From: Rectinema subterraneum | GTDB taxonomy: Bacteria > Spirochaetota > Spirochaetia > Treponematales > Rectinemataceae | Direction: 5' to 3' | DNA: 64,000 nucleotides | Assembly (NCBI GenBank): GCA_009768935.1 | Contig: WESA01000002.1 | Span: 62,001 to 126,000, forward strand | In this document: piece after piece, positions 26,801 through 34,760 of the stretch | How positions within the stretch are numbered: the stretch's first letter is position 1 | Layout of the letters: each line of letters opens with the position of its first letter | Notes under the pieces: model-generated | Seen by the model: the letters and a program-made list of their open reading frames with translations, nothing else | Told to the model about the DNA's origin: nothing | Database searches by the model: none | Made by a program: the position numbers and the translations under genes

Positions 26801-26965
26801 GCTCGGCCCTTCTTGGTTCTTCGCGCTGAGAAAGGCGGCGCAGTGTTGGAACTTCCGTACTTGGCATGGAGCGGCGCTATTTCAGTACCAGCCCAGCGCC
26901 CGATGATCGCGCTTGCTCGAACCATATGGGCTGATCACCGCTATCTTGTGGAGGTTCATGAATGA
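23804..26965 (+). CDS. ygfK: YgfK-type flavin/iron-sulfur oxidoreductase (putative selenate reductase subunit)
   Basis: 1053 residues, the normal YgfK length. The N-terminal ~430 residues are a dihydroorotate-dehydrogenase-like barrel. Then a glutamate-synthase-small-subunit-like module follows: Cys motifs CIEACPVHQ and CDHVCQEHCSRV, an FAD site VIGAGPAGLACAWYLA, and an NAD(P) site VVGGGNTACDAVRMA. The C-terminus has ferredoxin motifs CLACDTACLRCVEVCPNR and CNECGNCGLFCPW. It probably moves electrons between NAD(P)H and the molybdenum enzyme or an unknown acceptor. Four micro-repeats lie inside (24726, 25036, 25549, 26302). The last encodes TSVPG, which is also natural in this FAD family. It overlaps both neighbours. 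Confidence 0.93.
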   Translation: MSKVMKTTSLPALLTRMAGEYLAKRTIFEIPEATWLDVFAQESESPGITVMSANVSIPLGPAAGPHTQIAPNLVAAYLSGARVFELKTVQENDHLDIDKPCIDALDEGHNVEWSTELSLDQAREEYINAWIAINLLARIFSRKPGDFMFNMSVGYTLDGIKSEKMDAFIEGMRRPEATEYWEKAIDQLKAFIEEPIFAEAFGQAALERARPIAEHMPVRPVHSVTLSTMHGCPPDEIERIGRYLIEEKGFDTYIKLNPTLLGYNRARVILNQLGWTDIILKPESFSHDLQFDAALALIQSLTETAAARGRRFGIKLSNTLANINDGRTLPGAERYMSGRALFPITIHLAAKLARALPDFPARFSYCGGVSAFNAADLLKAGLGPLTIATDLLKPGGYQRMAHMVKDVLGALTSVPERPDADALDQLAKDALEAPYYRKEWREGTAAIGRQLPLFDCFAAPCIEACPVHQKAPAYIAATGSGDADRGMSVILSDNPLPAITGVLCDHVCQEHCSRVDYEGAVRIRDVKLATVRASEAALAAEVAPAWPHAPKGKTAVIGAGPAGLACAWYLAQYGQKAVVFDTSSVPGGVPANFIPSFRIAREDIAADIARLEKLGVEFRFGVDVRSAEKLKAEGFERIVIASGAHTAREMHLKGSGVRVVHALEFLGVCMAKGAEHFAGAKNVLVVGGGNTACDAVRMATRIPGVKSVLWSYRRTRKEMPADLEELTNAIEEAKALQHNKAAALFNGGTSNILVELTLPEVMQPGSITLRRMKLAEKDASGRRAPVPTEETFDLPCDLMITAVGEKPDPTFLAAFGIEVGKDGLPAVDEGTMETSVPGIYVCGDARRGPSSIIASEADGRAAAMAILKNLGIEAASADYRAPAWSSEARASRGKILPSLDPGDPGFAAREAERCLACDTACLRCVEVCPNRANMVIDTDRLFDQPAQILHIDRLCNECGNCGLFCPWNGEPYSGKPTLFDSKDDLAHSQNAGFAFAGNKARPFLVLRAEKGGAVLELPYLAWSGAISVPAQRPMIALARTIWADHRYLVEVHE

Positions 26966-28386
26966 TTCTTTTTCACAATGTACGAATTCTCGAACTTGAG
27001 CCGCCCTCGGTTTCCGAACCGACTGATGTGGCAGTCTATGAGTCTGGCGAAGGGGACAGAGCTGGCACGGTTGCTGCTATCGGGCCAAACCTGGCCGTCC
27101 AGTACCCGACCGCTAAAGTCGCAGGCGAAGGCGGCTATCTTTCTGCTGGCCTTGTATGCGGGCATACTCACCTGTACTCTGCTCTCGCGCGCGGCATGCT
27201 GGTCGATATCAAGCCATCCAAGGATTTCGCCCAGCTATTGGATCATCTGTGGTGGCGGCTCGATCGCGCTATCGACCCGGTGATCCTGCGCTCGAGTGCG
27301 CTCGTCGGCTGTTCGGATGCTCTGAAGGCAGGTGTGACGAGCCTTGTTGACCATCATGCGAGCCCTGAATGCATCGACGGCAGCCTGTCGATTATCCGAG
27401 AAGCATACGAGGCGGTTGGGGTGCGGGGTATTCTCTGCTACGAAACTACCGACCGCAATGGCATGGCTGGCGCCCGCGCTAGCGTAGCGGAAAATGTGCG
27501 CTTCGCGAAGGAAATCGATGCGATCCGCGCTTCCGGCGCCAAGCCCCTCGTCGAAGCCTCGATCGGCGCCCACGCGAGCTTCACAGTGGGCAATGAAACC
27601 CTCGAGGCGCTCGCCGAAGCGGTCCGCTCCACTGGCAGAGGCATTCACATCCACCTTGCTGAGGACAAGTTCGATGCTGTCGACGCCCGGCACCGATTTG
27701 GCAAGGATCCTGTTGAGCGCATCGATGCTGTCGGTGCGCTCAACGATCGCAGTATCATCGGCCATGGTGTCTGGCTCAGCCCCTCCGAGGTCGAGATCAT
27801 GAATGCTCGTGGAGCTTTCCTCGCCCACAATGCCCGCTCGAACATGAACAACTCGGTGGGCTACAACATCCTTTTGCCGACCTTCGCTAACGTCGTGCTT
27901 GGCACGGACGGGATGGGCGCGGACATGCTCGAGGAGTTCAAGTTCGCAGTGTTCCGCCACCGCGAGAGCCAGGGGCCCTGGTGGCCGGGAGACTTCCTGA
28001 AAGTTCTGCACCGTGGAAATGCGCTCATCGAGCGCCACTTCGCGCAGGATTTTGCGCCAGGCACAACGCGGGCTTCTACTCCGGCTGTTGCGCCGACTTC
28101 TACGCTTGTGACTTCGGGGGAGGGAGGATTCCCCGGCTTCGGCGCGGTGCAGGTGGGCGCGCCAGCCGATCTTGTGCTCTGGGACTACGATTCCCCCACC
28201 CCGCTTGTCGGCGACAATATCGCCGGCCACTTCGCGTTCGGCATGTCCAGCCGCTCGGCACGAACCGTTATGGTCGCGGGAAACGTGCGGATTCTGGATC
28301 ACCGGCCGCTCTATGATGATGCAACAATCCAGGCTGAAGCCCGCGAACAGGCATTGCGGCTCTGGAAACGAATGGAAGAGAGGTAA
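26962..28386 (+). CDS. ssnA: SsnA-type aminohydrolase (amidohydrolase superfamily)
   Basis: 474 residues. TRZ/ATZ-type amidohydrolase with the first metal motif GLVCGHTHLYSALARG, HLAED in the middle, GHGVWLS and a catalytic Asp in LGTDGMG. In E. coli ssnA follows ygfK directly, and the same order is kept here. The natural substrate is not known; related enzymes deaminate guanine, chlorotriazines or other heterocycles. The start lies inside the end of ygfK with GGAGG seven bases upstream. Micro-repeat 27052-27063 encodes GDRAG in an N-terminal beta region, where it adds length beyond the usual VAVxDGRI pattern. Confidence 0.92.
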   Translation: MILFHNVRILELEPPSVSEPTDVAVYESGEGDRAGTVAAIGPNLAVQYPTAKVAGEGGYLSAGLVCGHTHLYSALARGMLVDIKPSKDFAQLLDHLWWRLDRAIDPVILRSSALVGCSDALKAGVTSLVDHHASPECIDGSLSIIREAYEAVGVRGILCYETTDRNGMAGARASVAENVRFAKEIDAIRASGAKPLVEASIGAHASFTVGNETLEALAEAVRSTGRGIHIHLAEDKFDAVDARHRFGKDPVERIDAVGALNDRSIIGHGVWLSPSEVEIMNARGAFLAHNARSNMNNSVGYNILLPTFANVVLGTDGMGADMLEEFKFAVFRHRESQGPWWPGDFLKVLHRGNALIERHFAQDFAPGTTRASTPAVAPTSTLVTSGEGGFPGFGAVQVGAPADLVLWDYDSPTPLVGDNIAGHFAFGMSSRSARTVMVAGNVRILDHRPLYDDATIQAEAREQALRLWKRMEER

Positions 28387-28389
28387 AAC

Positions 28390-29598
28390 ATGGACAGCAA
28401 GAAGATTCTCGAAAAGGCTCGCGAATACCGCGACTACACCGCACAGAACCTGAGCAAGATAATTCAGGTTCCCGCATTCTCCACCACCGAAAAAGAGCGC
28501 ATCTACCTGCTCAAGCAGCTTTCCGAAGAAGCAGGCATGGAAGATCTTTGGATTGATGGTCTTGGCTCTCTTCTTGGGCGTGTGGGCAAAGGTTCCAAAA
28601 AAATCGTCTTCGACGCACATATCGACACTGTCGGCGTTGGCGATGAAACACAGTGGAAGCTTCCGCCCTTCTCCGGGCTCATCAAAGATGGTCTTGTGCA
28701 TGGCCGAGGCGCTTCCGACCAGCTTGGCGGCGCAGCCTCGATGATCACCGCTGCGCGCATTCTCAAGGAACTTGGCTACAGCGGCGACTATGAGGTCTGG
28801 TTCTCTTTCACTGCGATCGAAGAAGACTGCGACGGCATGTGCTGGAAGTATCTCATTGAAGAAGAGAAATTTGTTCCCGACCTTGCGGTCTCCACCGAGC
28901 CAACATCCTGCCGCCTCTACCGCGGCCATCGCGGGCGCATGGAAATCCAGATCGATATAAAAGGCATTTCCTGCCACGGCTCGGCACCCGAGCGCGGAGA
29001 CAGCGCCGCTTACAAAGCCGCCCGCGCCGCACTCGCCATCGAAAAACTGAATGAACGCCTCCAGCCGGATGATGACAAATTCCTGGGCAAAGGTACCATT
29101 GTGGTGAGTCAGATCGATGTCCACGGCCCGAGCCAGTGCGCGGTGCCCGACCAGGCCATGCTCTACTGCGACCGCCGCCTTACCTGGGGCGAGACTGACG
29201 AAATCGCGATCAAGCAGGTCGAGGACGCGCTTCGTGAAGCCGGAGTGAACAATTTCACCGTTCATATGCCCGAATACCGCAAACCGGCATGGACGGGGAC
29301 AGAATACCACCAAGAACTCTACTTCCCGACATGGAAGATCCCGGCAGACCACATGCTTGTGCAGTCTGGCGCCGATGCTTATAAGAGCCTTTTTGGCAAA
29401 GAACCTGTCGTCGACAAGTGGACCTTCTCGACCAACGGCGTCGCCATCTGCGGCCGCCACAAAATTCCAGTCATCGGATTTGGTCCTGGCGACGAAGCGC
29501 AGGCGCACGCGCCGAATGAAACCACGCGCATCGATGATCTCGAGATCGCTGCGGCCTTCTACGCTGCGCTGCCTTACATGCTCGAAGCGCACAAATAA
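28390..29598 (+). CDS. ygeY: YgeY-type M20 metallohydrolase
   Basis: 402 residues. M20/ArgE-DapE metallopeptidase family: metal ligands in FDAHIDTVGVGD and GRGASDQLGG, the catalytic Glu pair in TAIEEDCDG, and AHAPNETTRIDDL with the C-terminal His. Known as a selenium-metabolism-linked hydrolase because of its gene neighbourhood. The reaction is probably amide or carbamoyl hydrolysis of a purine-ring breakdown product, which is an inference. It starts three bases after ssnA with GAGG upstream. No full micro-repeat lies inside; a partial match is at ~29295. Confidence 0.92.
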   Translation: MDSKKILEKAREYRDYTAQNLSKIIQVPAFSTTEKERIYLLKQLSEEAGMEDLWIDGLGSLLGRVGKGSKKIVFDAHIDTVGVGDETQWKLPPFSGLIKDGLVHGRGASDQLGGAASMITAARILKELGYSGDYEVWFSFTAIEEDCDGMCWKYLIEEEKFVPDLAVSTEPTSCRLYRGHRGRMEIQIDIKGISCHGSAPERGDSAAYKAARAALAIEKLNERLQPDDDKFLGKGTIVVSQIDVHGPSQCAVPDQAMLYCDRRLTWGETDEIAIKQVEDALREAGVNNFTVHMPEYRKPAWTGTEYHQELYFPTWKIPADHMLVQSGADAYKSLFGKEPVVDKWTFSTNGVAICGRHKIPVIGFGPGDEAQAHAPNETTRIDDLEIAAAFYAALPYMLEAHK

Positions 29599-29613
29599 GA
29601 AAGGCAAACCATA

Positions 29614-30783
29614 ATGCAATGGCTTTATCGCTGTCCTGCCTGTGGCAGAACCTATCCCATCGAGCCAGGGCGCTACCTCTGCGACCATTGTGCAAAGGAG
29701 CAGCGCCCTGACGAACCTCTGCGCGGCGTGCTGGAATGCACATGGGAAGGAGGAAACCCCGAGCCGGGCTCTGTCCCCCTTCCTGTCGAGGAGCGCTTCT
29801 TTCCCCCGATCCCGGTGGGACAGACGCCGCTCTGGGCTCCAGAACGCCTGCGCGCTGAGCTCAGCATGCCAAACCTCTGGCTCAAGGATGACACCTGCAA
29901 TCCGTCTGGCTCGTACAAGGATCGAGCGAGCTGGCTTGTCGCAGCCTTTGCGCGGAAGTTTGGCATCAAGGAAATTGTGCTCGCTTCGACCGGCAACGCC
30001 GCTTCGAGCATGGCGTGCATAGGCGCCGCGGCGGGTATCAAGATCAAAGTCTATGTGCCCAAGTCCGCGCCCATCGCCAAGCGCGTGCAGATTCTGCAGT
30101 ATGGCGCAGAGCTTATTGAAGTCGACGGCACCTACGACCTTGCGTTCGATCAGTCGCTTGCCTATTCGAACGCGACCGGCATGCTCTCGCGCAACACCGC
30201 GTATAACCCGCTTACCATCGAGGGCAAAAAGACCGCGAGCTTCGAGATTGCGAGGGATCTGGCAGCAGGTGCATCACGCTCTGCTCCGCGCTACCTGGCT
30301 CCCGATCATGTTTTCGTGCCCACGGGCGATGGCGTAATCATCGCAGGCGTAATCCGCGGCTTTGAGGATCTCGTCCGCCTCGGCTGGATCGATAAGATGC
30401 CTACCATCTGGGCAGCGCAGGCCGAAGGCTCAAGCGCCATAGCCCGAGCTCTCGCCACGGGTCGCTTCGAAGCGGTGCCCTCGAACACCATCGCAGACTC
30501 GATCTCCGTCGACATCCCGCGCAATGGCTATTTCGCCCTCGACAAGCTCCGCCGCCATAGCGGCCGCGCCGTCGTCGTAAGCGATGCCGAAATCCTCGAG
30601 GCCCAGCGCTATCTGTCGCGCGCCTCGGGACTCTTTGCCGAGCCCTCGAGCGCCTGCGCCTTCGCAGGCTTTCTCAAGGCTCGTGCCGAGCTCGATCCGA
30701 ACGCACAGGTGGTCGTTATGCTCACAGGAAGCGGGCTCAAGGATATAAAGTCAGCGGCATTGGGAGTTGGGCTGAAGATTTAG
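29614..30783 (+). CDS. Threonine synthase-like PLP-dependent lyase
   Basis: 389 residues. An N-terminal zinc ribbon (CPAC...CDHC, residues ~5-26) is followed by a fold-type II PLP enzyme. The PLP lysine lies in NPSGSYKDRAS, the phosphate loop region is ASTGNAASS, and GSGLKD is near the end. By sequence it looks like ThrC. E. coli has the PLP enzyme YgeX (diaminopropionate ammonia-lyase) in the same cluster, so this gene may do a similar amino-acid lyase step here rather than make threonine. The ATG lies 15 bases after ygeY. Micro-repeat 29768-29778 encodes GSVPLP in the linker after the zinc ribbon. Confidence 0.85.
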   Translation: MQWLYRCPACGRTYPIEPGRYLCDHCAKEQRPDEPLRGVLECTWEGGNPEPGSVPLPVEERFFPPIPVGQTPLWAPERLRAELSMPNLWLKDDTCNPSGSYKDRASWLVAAFARKFGIKEIVLASTGNAASSMACIGAAAGIKIKVYVPKSAPIAKRVQILQYGAELIEVDGTYDLAFDQSLAYSNATGMLSRNTAYNPLTIEGKKTASFEIARDLAAGASRSAPRYLAPDHVFVPTGDGVIIAGVIRGFEDLVRLGWIDKMPTIWAAQAEGSSAIARALATGRFEAVPSNTIADSISVDIPRNGYFALDKLRRHSGRAVVVSDAEILEAQRYLSRASGLFAEPSSACAFAGFLKARAELDPNAQVVVMLTGSGLKDIKSAALGVGLKI

Positions 30784-30856
30784 ATTGAAGCAGTGCCACT
30801 GGCAGCCTCCTGTTGCTCGCCACTGGAAATCTGAAGCCCGAAAAATATGGCTTTTC

Positions 30857-30885
30857 TTGTCTCGTTTGATGGTATAAAATATAAA
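30857..30885 (+). promoter_or_regulatory. Promoter of the methyltransferase gene
   Basis: -35 TTGTCT (30857-30862), 17 bases, -10 TATAAA (30880-30885), in an AT-rich patch between GC-rich genes. A weak AAGCC/GGCTT hairpin with TTTTCTT overlaps just upstream and may end the preceding transcript. Confidence 0.5.
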
Positions 30886-30911
30886 TATACAAGATGGCAT
30901 GAGCATGTGAA

Positions 30912-31733
30912 ATGAAAAGCCACATAGAAAAAATATTGCTAACAGAAGAAAAGGAAACGCTGCTAGTTCCTCTCTGGTCCAAGGCTATGGAGAGCCGGCG
31001 GCAAAACCCGATTTTCTTCGACCGAACATCGAAGGAAATTCTTGATCGCATCGAATATGACTTCGCCAACCTCAAAATCCCCAGAAAAACTGCTGTCATG
31101 CTCTGCATACGAGCGAAAAAGATGGATGACTATGTAAAAGAGTTCCTGGCAAGTCATCCAACAAGCATCGTGATTCATTTGGGGTGTGGCCTTGATAGCC
31201 GCTATATGAGGGTCGATAATGGCGAAGTCGAATGGTATGACCTGGATATGCCAGAAGTAATTGAACTCAGGCGAAAGTTTTACGAAGAAACAAGCAGATA
31301 TCGCATGATCTCTTCATCCGTCAACAACCTGGGCTGGATAAGCGCTATTTCAGCGCAAGGCCGCCTAGCGATGGTAATTGCGGAAGGATTGTTCATGTAC
31401 TTGAAAGAGGAAGAAGTGAAAGCCCTGATCCTTGCATTGAAAGAAGCTTTCCCTGGCTGCCTGCTGGTGTTTGATGCTTACAGTGTCTTGACAGCCAGAA
31501 GCGTTAGAGAGCATCCATCAATCAAAAAGACCGGGGCTGTCATTCATTGGGGTATCGACGATGCTTCAGCAATCGAGCAGTTGTCAGAAGGCATTCGGCT
31601 GAAGGAAGAATGGTACTTTACCCAGGCTGATGATATTAAAAAGCTTGGATTTGGATTTCGTTTAGCATTCGGGATAGCTGGTCTTTTCAGTGCTGCAAAA
31701 AAAGCGCATAGAATTTTGTATTATAGCCTATAA
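30912..31733 (+). CDS. Class I SAM methyltransferase (leucine carboxyl/TcmP O-methyltransferase-like)
   Basis: 273 residues. The SAM site is VIHLGCGLDSRYMRVDNGEVEWYDLDMPEVIELR, matching the LCMT/TcmP group of O-methyltransferases, with VIAEGLFMYL later. Substrate unknown. The gene is clearly more AT rich than its neighbours, has its own promoter, and splits the purine cluster between two PLP enzymes. It therefore looks like a later insertion, although it keeps the same direction. A role in the purine pathway is not supported by anything visible. Confidence 0.82.
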   Translation: MKSHIEKILLTEEKETLLVPLWSKAMESRRQNPIFFDRTSKEILDRIEYDFANLKIPRKTAVMLCIRAKKMDDYVKEFLASHPTSIVIHLGCGLDSRYMRVDNGEVEWYDLDMPEVIELRRKFYEETSRYRMISSSVNNLGWISAISAQGRLAMVIAEGLFMYLKEEEVKALILALKEAFPGCLLVFDAYSVLTARSVREHPSIKKTGAVIHWGIDDASAIEQLSEGIRLKEEWYFTQADDIKKLGFGFRLAFGIAGLFSAAKKAHRILYYSL

Positions 31734-31772
31734 CACCCAAATAATCCGCCTCTCCTCAATTTTTCAATCCTG

Positions 31773-31812
31773 TGGTATACTTTTTTTACTTTGCGCCCTC
31801 AGGGCTTTTTCC
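31773..31812 (+). promoter_or_regulatory. Extended -10 promoter and leader hairpin before the second PLP gene
   Basis: TGGTATACT (31773-31781) is an extended -10; the -35 is poor. A short hairpin GCCC-TCA-GGGC followed by TTTTT (about 31795-31810) sits in the leader and could attenuate, or end the upstream transcript. Confidence 0.45.
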
Positions 31813-31850
31813 GGAACAACAATGCGAACTATCGCAACAAGGAGTCATCG

Positions 31851-33308
31851 ATGATCGATCTCAATGTCAATGAGTCACAGCGCAAGAAAAACATCGAACG
31901 CTGTCGTCAGAAAGGAATTCTTCTCCCGACTTTCGCGCAGATGCGCGACCCCGCCAAAATTCCCGAATCCATTAAAAAAGAGCTTTCGAACATCGGATTG
32001 TGGGATGTGCATCCGCGCAATCTTTTCCGCGTCACCTGGCATAATGAACCGAAAGAATTCGGCGGCGGCTATGGGCCTGTCAATTATATCGAAATTCCGC
32101 GCGCCATCACCGGCACGAAAGCGCGCATTGTCGGCCTTGCCGGAAAGTGGTTCCCGACCGGCGCACACAAGGTCGGCGCTGCCTACGCCTGCCTTGCGCC
32201 CGAACTGGTAACCGGACGCTTCGACCCCACAACCAAGAAAGCAGTCTGGCCGAGCACCGGCAACTACTGCCGCGGAGGCGCCTACATTTCGCGGCTGCTC
32301 GCCTGTCCGAGCGTGGCCATCCTCCCCGCCGAGATGAGCCGCGAGCGCTTCGAGTGGCTCAAAACCATAGCTGAGGAAGTTATCGCGACCCCCGGCTGCG
32401 AGTCCAACGTCAAGGAAATCTTCGACAAGTGCATTGAGCTCCAGCGCACCCGCCACGATGTCGTCATCTTCAACCAGTTCGACCAACTGCCCAACCACCT
32501 CTGGCACTATGCAATCACCGGTCCGGCCATGGAAGAAGTCTTCCGCGCCATCGGCGGCCAGAACGCGCATGTGGGCGGCGTCGTGCTTTCCTCCGGCTCG
32601 GCGGGCACCCTCGGCTCCGGTTCCTACATCAAAGAAAAATTCCCTGGAGCCAAACTGGCCGTCGGCGAAGCCCTCCAGTGCCCGACCATCCTAGAGAATG
32701 GCTTCGGCGGCCACCGCATCGAAGGTATCGGCGACAAGCACATCCCCTGGATACACAATTTCCGTGACACCGATGCCGCAGTTGGAGTCGATGACGAACT
32801 GCCCATGCGCTTTATCCGCCTCTTCAATGAGCCGGCCGGCCGCAAACTCCTTATAGACGCCGGCGCTGATCCTACCGTTGTCAACAAGCTCGACTGGCTC
32901 GGCATTTCCGGTGTTGGCAACCTCATCGCCGCAATCAAATTCGCCAAGTACTATGAACTGGGCGAGGATGATATCGTCTTCACGATGTTCACCGACTCCA
33001 TGGCCATGTACCAGTCGCGCCTCGCCGAGCTCACCGCGGAGCGCGGCCCCTACGACCAGCGCCAGGCTGACCGTGACTACGACCGCCTGCAGGGCCTATC
33101 GGTCGACTATGTGTTCGAGATGACGCACATCGACAAGCGCCGCGCCCACAATCTCAAGTACTTCACCTGGATCGAACAGCTCGGCAAGGATTTGAGCGAG
33201 CTGCGCGCGCAGTGGGACGATTACCGCACCTACTGGGGTGGTCTGCACCAGCAGGCGGACGCGCTCGACAGGCTCATCGAGGACTTCAACGCGGAGGTGC
33301 TGAAGTGA
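31851..33308 (+). CDS. PLP-dependent enzyme of the ygeW/ssnA cluster (tryptophan synthase beta-like fold)
   Basis: 485 residues. Fold-type II PLP enzyme: the probable Schiff-base lysine lies in PTGAHKVGAAYA, the substrate loop is PSTGNYCRGGA, and the phosphate-binding loop is SSGSAGTLGSG. Proteins of this type occur beside knotted carbamoyltransferases in purine/selenium clusters, and their reaction is not established. I chose ATG at 31851, with AAGGAG seven bases upstream; the open frame extends 60 bases further upstream without support. It overlaps the deaminase gene by GTGA. Confidence 0.85.
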   Translation: MIDLNVNESQRKKNIERCRQKGILLPTFAQMRDPAKIPESIKKELSNIGLWDVHPRNLFRVTWHNEPKEFGGGYGPVNYIEIPRAITGTKARIVGLAGKWFPTGAHKVGAAYACLAPELVTGRFDPTTKKAVWPSTGNYCRGGAYISRLLACPSVAILPAEMSRERFEWLKTIAEEVIATPGCESNVKEIFDKCIELQRTRHDVVIFNQFDQLPNHLWHYAITGPAMEEVFRAIGGQNAHVGGVVLSSGSAGTLGSGSYIKEKFPGAKLAVGEALQCPTILENGFGGHRIEGIGDKHIPWIHNFRDTDAAVGVDDELPMRFIRLFNEPAGRKLLIDAGADPTVVNKLDWLGISGVGNLIAAIKFAKYYELGEDDIVFTMFTDSMAMYQSRLAELTAERGPYDQRQADRDYDRLQGLSVDYVFEMTHIDKRRAHNLKYFTWIEQLGKDLSELRAQWDDYRTYWGGLHQQADALDRLIEDFNAEVLK

Positions 33309-34702
33309 TCCTCCTGAAGGATTGCTTTGCCGTTGCGGTGCCGGCCGATGCCGGCGCCGATGGTGCCAATTCTCGCCGCCGCTTCTCGCTCGCGCACGGC
33401 GTGGACATACTGCTCGACGGCAACCGCATCGCGAAGATCGCCCCGAATATCGAAGCTCCCGAGGGAGCCACGGTGATCGACGCGTCCCGGCATGTCGTCG
33501 TGCCGGGGCTGGTAAACACACACCACCATTTCTACCAGACCCTCACCCGCAACCTGCCTGCCGTGCAGGATGCCAAGCTCTTCGACTGGCTGGTCTACCT
33601 CTACGAGATCTGGAAATACCTCGACCCCGAGGCGGTGTACTGGTCGAGCATGCTTGCGATGGCCGAGCTCGCCAAGACCGGCTGTACGCTGACGACTGAC
33701 CACCATTACCTCTACCCCGCGGGTTTCGGAGGCGACATTCCTTCCCTGCAGTTCCGCGCGGCATCAGATATCGGCCTCAGGTTCGCGCCCACGCGCGGCT
33801 CGATGTCCCGATCCAAAAAAGATGGCGGCCTGCCCCCCGACACGACCGTCCAGGACGAAGATACCATCCTCGCCCACAGCGAAGAAACCCTGCGCCGCTT
33901 CCACGACCCCGCGCCTGATGCCATGCGCAAGGTCGCGCTCGCCCCCTGCTCGCCCTTCTCGGTGAGCGAGCGGCTCATGAAGGATTCTGCGGTGCTTGCG
34001 CGCAAATATGGAGCCCGCCTGCACACGCACCTCGCCGAGACCTCCGATGAGGATGATTACTGCGTGCAGGTATATGGCCGCCGGCCCCTGCAGCTCATGC
34101 AAGACTGCGACTTCGTAGGCCCGGATGTGTGGTACGCGCACGGCATTTTCTTCAACGACGAGGAGCTCGACTTCCTCGCGAAGACCGGCACGGGCGTCGC
34201 ACACTGCCCCTCCTCGAACATGCGCCTCGGTTCGGGTATCTGCCGCGTGCACGAAATGCTGGACCGGGGCGTGCCGGTGGGGCTCGCAGTTGACGGCTCA
34301 GCCTCGAACGACACTTCGGACATGCTCGGCGAGGCACGGCAGGCGCTTCTTCTACAGCGCATCCGCTATGGCTCAGCCGGCCTCACCGCGGGAGAAGCGA
34401 TGTACATCGCCACCGAAGGCGGCGCGCGCATCCTGGGCTTTGACCAGGCAGGCACCATCGCCGAAGGCAGGCTCGCCGATATCGCGCTCTTCGACGTGAT
34501 GAAACTGGAATACGCCGGCGCGCTCTCCGACCCGCTTGCCGCGCTTCTCTTCTCCGGCTACAACCACGAGGTTGATCATCTCATCGTGGGCGGCCGGCAG
34601 GTGGTGCGCCACGGCATGCTCGTCAGCGCGGACGAGGAGATGATCCGCCGCAACGCGCTCTCCGCCTGCGAGCGCATGTATAGAAAAGCAGGCATTGTGT
34701 AA
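33305..34702 (+). CDS. 8-oxoguanine deaminase (TRZ/ATZ family)
   Basis: About 465 residues. Amidohydrolase with first metal motif GLVNTHHHFYQTLTRNLPA, then TTDHHYLYP, RLHTHLAET, AHGIFFND and GLAVDGSASNDTSDM. This exact set is characteristic of 8-oxoguanine deaminases, which produce urate from 8-oxoguanine; guanine and isoguanine-like bases are possible alternatives. The GTG start at 33305 overlaps the PLP gene stop, with GGAGG seven bases before it; the longer open frame back to 33212 overlaps the PLP gene and is unlikely. A short perfect hairpin (34711-34728) follows. Confidence 0.9.
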   Translation: MILLKDCFAVAVPADAGADGANSRRRFSLAHGVDILLDGNRIAKIAPNIEAPEGATVIDASRHVVVPGLVNTHHHFYQTLTRNLPAVQDAKLFDWLVYLYEIWKYLDPEAVYWSSMLAMAELAKTGCTLTTDHHYLYPAGFGGDIPSLQFRAASDIGLRFAPTRGSMSRSKKDGGLPPDTTVQDEDTILAHSEETLRRFHDPAPDAMRKVALAPCSPFSVSERLMKDSAVLARKYGARLHTHLAETSDEDDYCVQVYGRRPLQLMQDCDFVGPDVWYAHGIFFNDEELDFLAKTGTGVAHCPSSNMRLGSGICRVHEMLDRGVPVGLAVDGSASNDTSDMLGEARQALLLQRIRYGSAGLTAGEAMYIATEGGARILGFDQAGTIAEGRLADIALFDVMKLEYAGALSDPLAALLFSGYNHEVDHLIVGGRQVVRHGMLVSADEEMIRRNALSACERMYRKAGIV

Positions 34703-34710
34703 GGGTTGGT

Positions 34711-34728
34711 CCGCCTCCTGCGAGGCGG
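34711..34728 (+). other. Hairpin between the deaminase and ygeW
   Basis: Perfect seven-base stem CCGCCTC/GAGGCGG with loop CTGC and no T run. It could be an mRNA-stabilising or processing element inside the operon. Confidence 0.4.
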
Positions 34729-34760
34729 CTTAAATTCAGACTTCTTCTTTGGAGGACCTT

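Noticed and set aside
27235-29688. An 817-codon open frame on the minus strand opposite ssnA and ygeY
   Set aside because: Both plus-strand genes are clear family members with ribosome sites. The antisense frame is open because of GC-rich codon bias and shows no recognisable domain.
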